The notes under the pieces: model-generated
Told to the model about the DNA's origin: nothing
What the model saw: the letters and a program-made list of their open reading frames with translations, nothing else
The model's database searches: none
Translations under genes and position numbers: made by a program
Shown here: one piece after another, positions 5,760 through 6,448 of the stretch
How positions within the stretch are numbered: position 1 is the stretch's first letter
Layout: each line of letters starts with the position of its first letter
From: Gemmatimonadaceae bacterium
Lineage (GTDB): Bacteria > Gemmatimonadota > Gemmatimonadetes > Gemmatimonadales > Gemmatimonadaceae
Length of the DNA: 6,448 bases
Reading direction: 5' to 3'
NCBI GenBank assembly: GCA_013813605.1
Contig: JACCRL010000108.1
Coordinates: 1 to 6,448 of the forward strand

Positions 5760-5795
5760 GGTAATTTTTATACGCTACGCAGCTTTATTACCTCA
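5760..5795 (-). promoter_or_regulatory. Possible promoter and inverted repeat ahead of the Crp-like gene
   Basis: On the minus strand TATAAA (5772-5767) is a good -10 box in a GC-rich background. A hexamer TGAGGT lies 17 bp upstream (5795-5790), a poor -35 that overlaps the Smr stop. GGTAAT at 5760-5765 is repeated in inverse at 5787-5792 and brackets the -10 box. The repeat arms could bind a regulator, possibly the Crp-like protein itself, but 21 bp between 6-bp arms is unlike the classical 22-bp CRP/FNR site. Confidence 0.35.
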
Positions 5796-6404
5796 GCCGT
5801 CGAGATCTTCCAGCGCCGACCGTATCGCGTCCCGCAGCCGCACCTCGCCCTCCACTCCGGGCGTGACGCCGCCCGCCAGACTGTTGAACTTCGCCGTCAT
5901 CTCCGCCGCGACGAACTTTTCAGTCTCGCGCACGCCGAGCGATTCGAGCGACCGCTGCGCCAGGCGCCTGAGCAGCGCTATAGTCTCCGGCTCGAGTGCC
6001 TCGAGCGATGCGATCACCGGGGGATTGACGCCATCGGCGCGCCCGTTTCTCCGCTTCGGCGCGGCGAGCAGCGCCGATATCGGGGCCGGTCGCACCGCGA
6101 ACGATCCCGGGTTGTGCTCCCGCCATTCCGCCACGACTCCCCGGCGCCTGAGCGCCGCCAGCAGGCTGCGAACTGCTTCCCGTACCGGAGAGACGCCGCC
6201 GGGGCTGTTGTTACCGCGGCCGGTGATGAGGAGAACTTCCCTGGAACCCTGCACCTGCTTCTCTCTCAGCCAGGCTTCAGCTCGAAAGCGCGCATCGGCA
6301 GCGGTGGGAAGAGATTCGCGCAGATTTAGGATCTGCGCCGCGCCGAACGCCGCTTCGTCGAGTGCCTTCCATACCGCCTCGAGTGGCGCTTTACCTGATG
6401 GCAT
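5793..6404 (-). CDS. Smr-domain protein
   Basis: A 203-residue protein from ATG 6404 (209 from ATG 6422). In the longer numbering, residues about 30-112 form a Smr (MutS2 C-terminal) domain: ILNLRESLPTAADARFRAEAWL, LLITGRGNNSPGG (64-76), SPVREAVRSLL and EHNPGSFAVR (102-111). The last two motifs are close to family consensus (GKGxxSxGG; HNPGS). Smr domains bind or cut nucleic acid and in MutS2 act on branched DNA or on stalled ribosomes. The usual LDLHG signature at the domain start reads LNLRE here, so the His is missing and catalytic activity is doubtful. The rest (113-209) is a helical extension that I do not recognise. The shorter ATG is preferred because the first six residues of the longer form overlap the end of another reading frame. 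A 51-bp gap leads to the Crp-like gene. Confidence 0.78.
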   Translation of the reverse strand: MPSGKAPLEAVWKALDEAAFGAAQILNLRESLPTAADARFRAEAWLREKQVQGSREVLLITGRGNNSPGGVSPVREAVRSLLAALRRRGVVAEWREHNPGSFAVRPAPISALLAAPKRRNGRADGVNPPVIASLEALEPETIALLRRLAQRSLESLGVRETEKFVAAEMTAKFNSLAGGVTPGVEGEVRLRDAIRSALEDLDG

Positions 6405-6448
6405 TGCGCAGCACGCGTCCATCCAGCCTTTCGGAGGGAGTCACGCGC
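6391..6448 (-). CDS. C-terminal end of an unidentified gene (cut by right window edge)
   Basis: On the minus strand an open frame enters from the right edge and ends at TAA 6391-6393, giving RVTPSERLDGRVLRNAIR at the C-terminus. Only 18 codons are visible, so no function can be given. It reads like real protein, whereas the competing frame there (the longer Smr start, MDACCA) does not, so it probably is the gene before the Smr gene, overlapping its ATG 6404 by 14 bp. Confidence 0.45.
   Translation of the reverse strand, partial: RVTPSERLDGRVLRNAIR

Noticed and set aside
5562..6329. Plus-strand 255-codon frame across the Crp-like and Smr genes
   Set aside because: It spans two supported genes and their gap on the opposite strand, with no motif or ribosome site of its own.
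1..6448. A new defence, mobile or biosynthetic cluster
   Set aside because: No integrase, transposase, toxin, nuclease pair or synthase is present, and the recognised genes are ordinary metabolic, regulatory and nucleoid functions in three separate units.

Overview
This is a GC-rich bacterial window with eight recognisable genes or gene parts plus a short C-terminal fragment of a ninth, packed with almost no non-coding DNA. Gene density, strong G/C bias at third codon positions, a large GH3-type lipoprotein, a free-standing Lys/Arg/Ala-rich histone-like protein and weak or absent Shine-Dalgarno signals suit a soil-type, Gemmatimonadota-like organism. That placement is inferred from protein style only; there is no rRNA or marker gene here.

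Left block (1-1412, minus strand, read right to left): a membrane diiron acyl-CoA/fatty-acid desaturase, then after 7 bp a YggX-type Fe(II)-trafficking protein carrying two CxxC pairs, then after 2 bp the start of a lipoprotein of glycoside hydrolase family 3 that runs off the left edge. The spacing implies one transcript. The only clear leader is in front of the desaturase.

Middle block (about 1512-4157, plus strand, divergent from the left block): an aldo/keto reductase, then a NAPE-PLD-like metallo-beta-lactamase-fold hydrolase whose best start is a CTG codon overlapping the reductase stop (CTGA), then after a 106-bp gap a small histone H1-like DNA-binding protein with its own ribosome binding site. 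A long perfect hairpin follows and separates this block from the next.

Right block (4181-6448, minus strand, convergent with the middle block): the C-terminal end of an unidentified gene, overlapping a Smr-domain protein; 51 bp later a Crp/Fnr-family regulator; and 4 bp after that an alpha/beta-hydrolase resembling the Est30-type carboxylesterase/monoacylglycerol lipase group. The regulator and the esterase look co-translated.

Several genes touch lipids (desaturase, NAPE-PLD-like hydrolase, esterase), but they lie in three different transcription units, so no single pathway can be claimed. I see no mobile element, CRISPR array, tRNA or rRNA, and no convincing new defence or biosynthetic system. 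The points most worth checking are the four-cysteine YggX, the CTG start, the histone-like protein and the hairpin shared between a terminator and a coding end.
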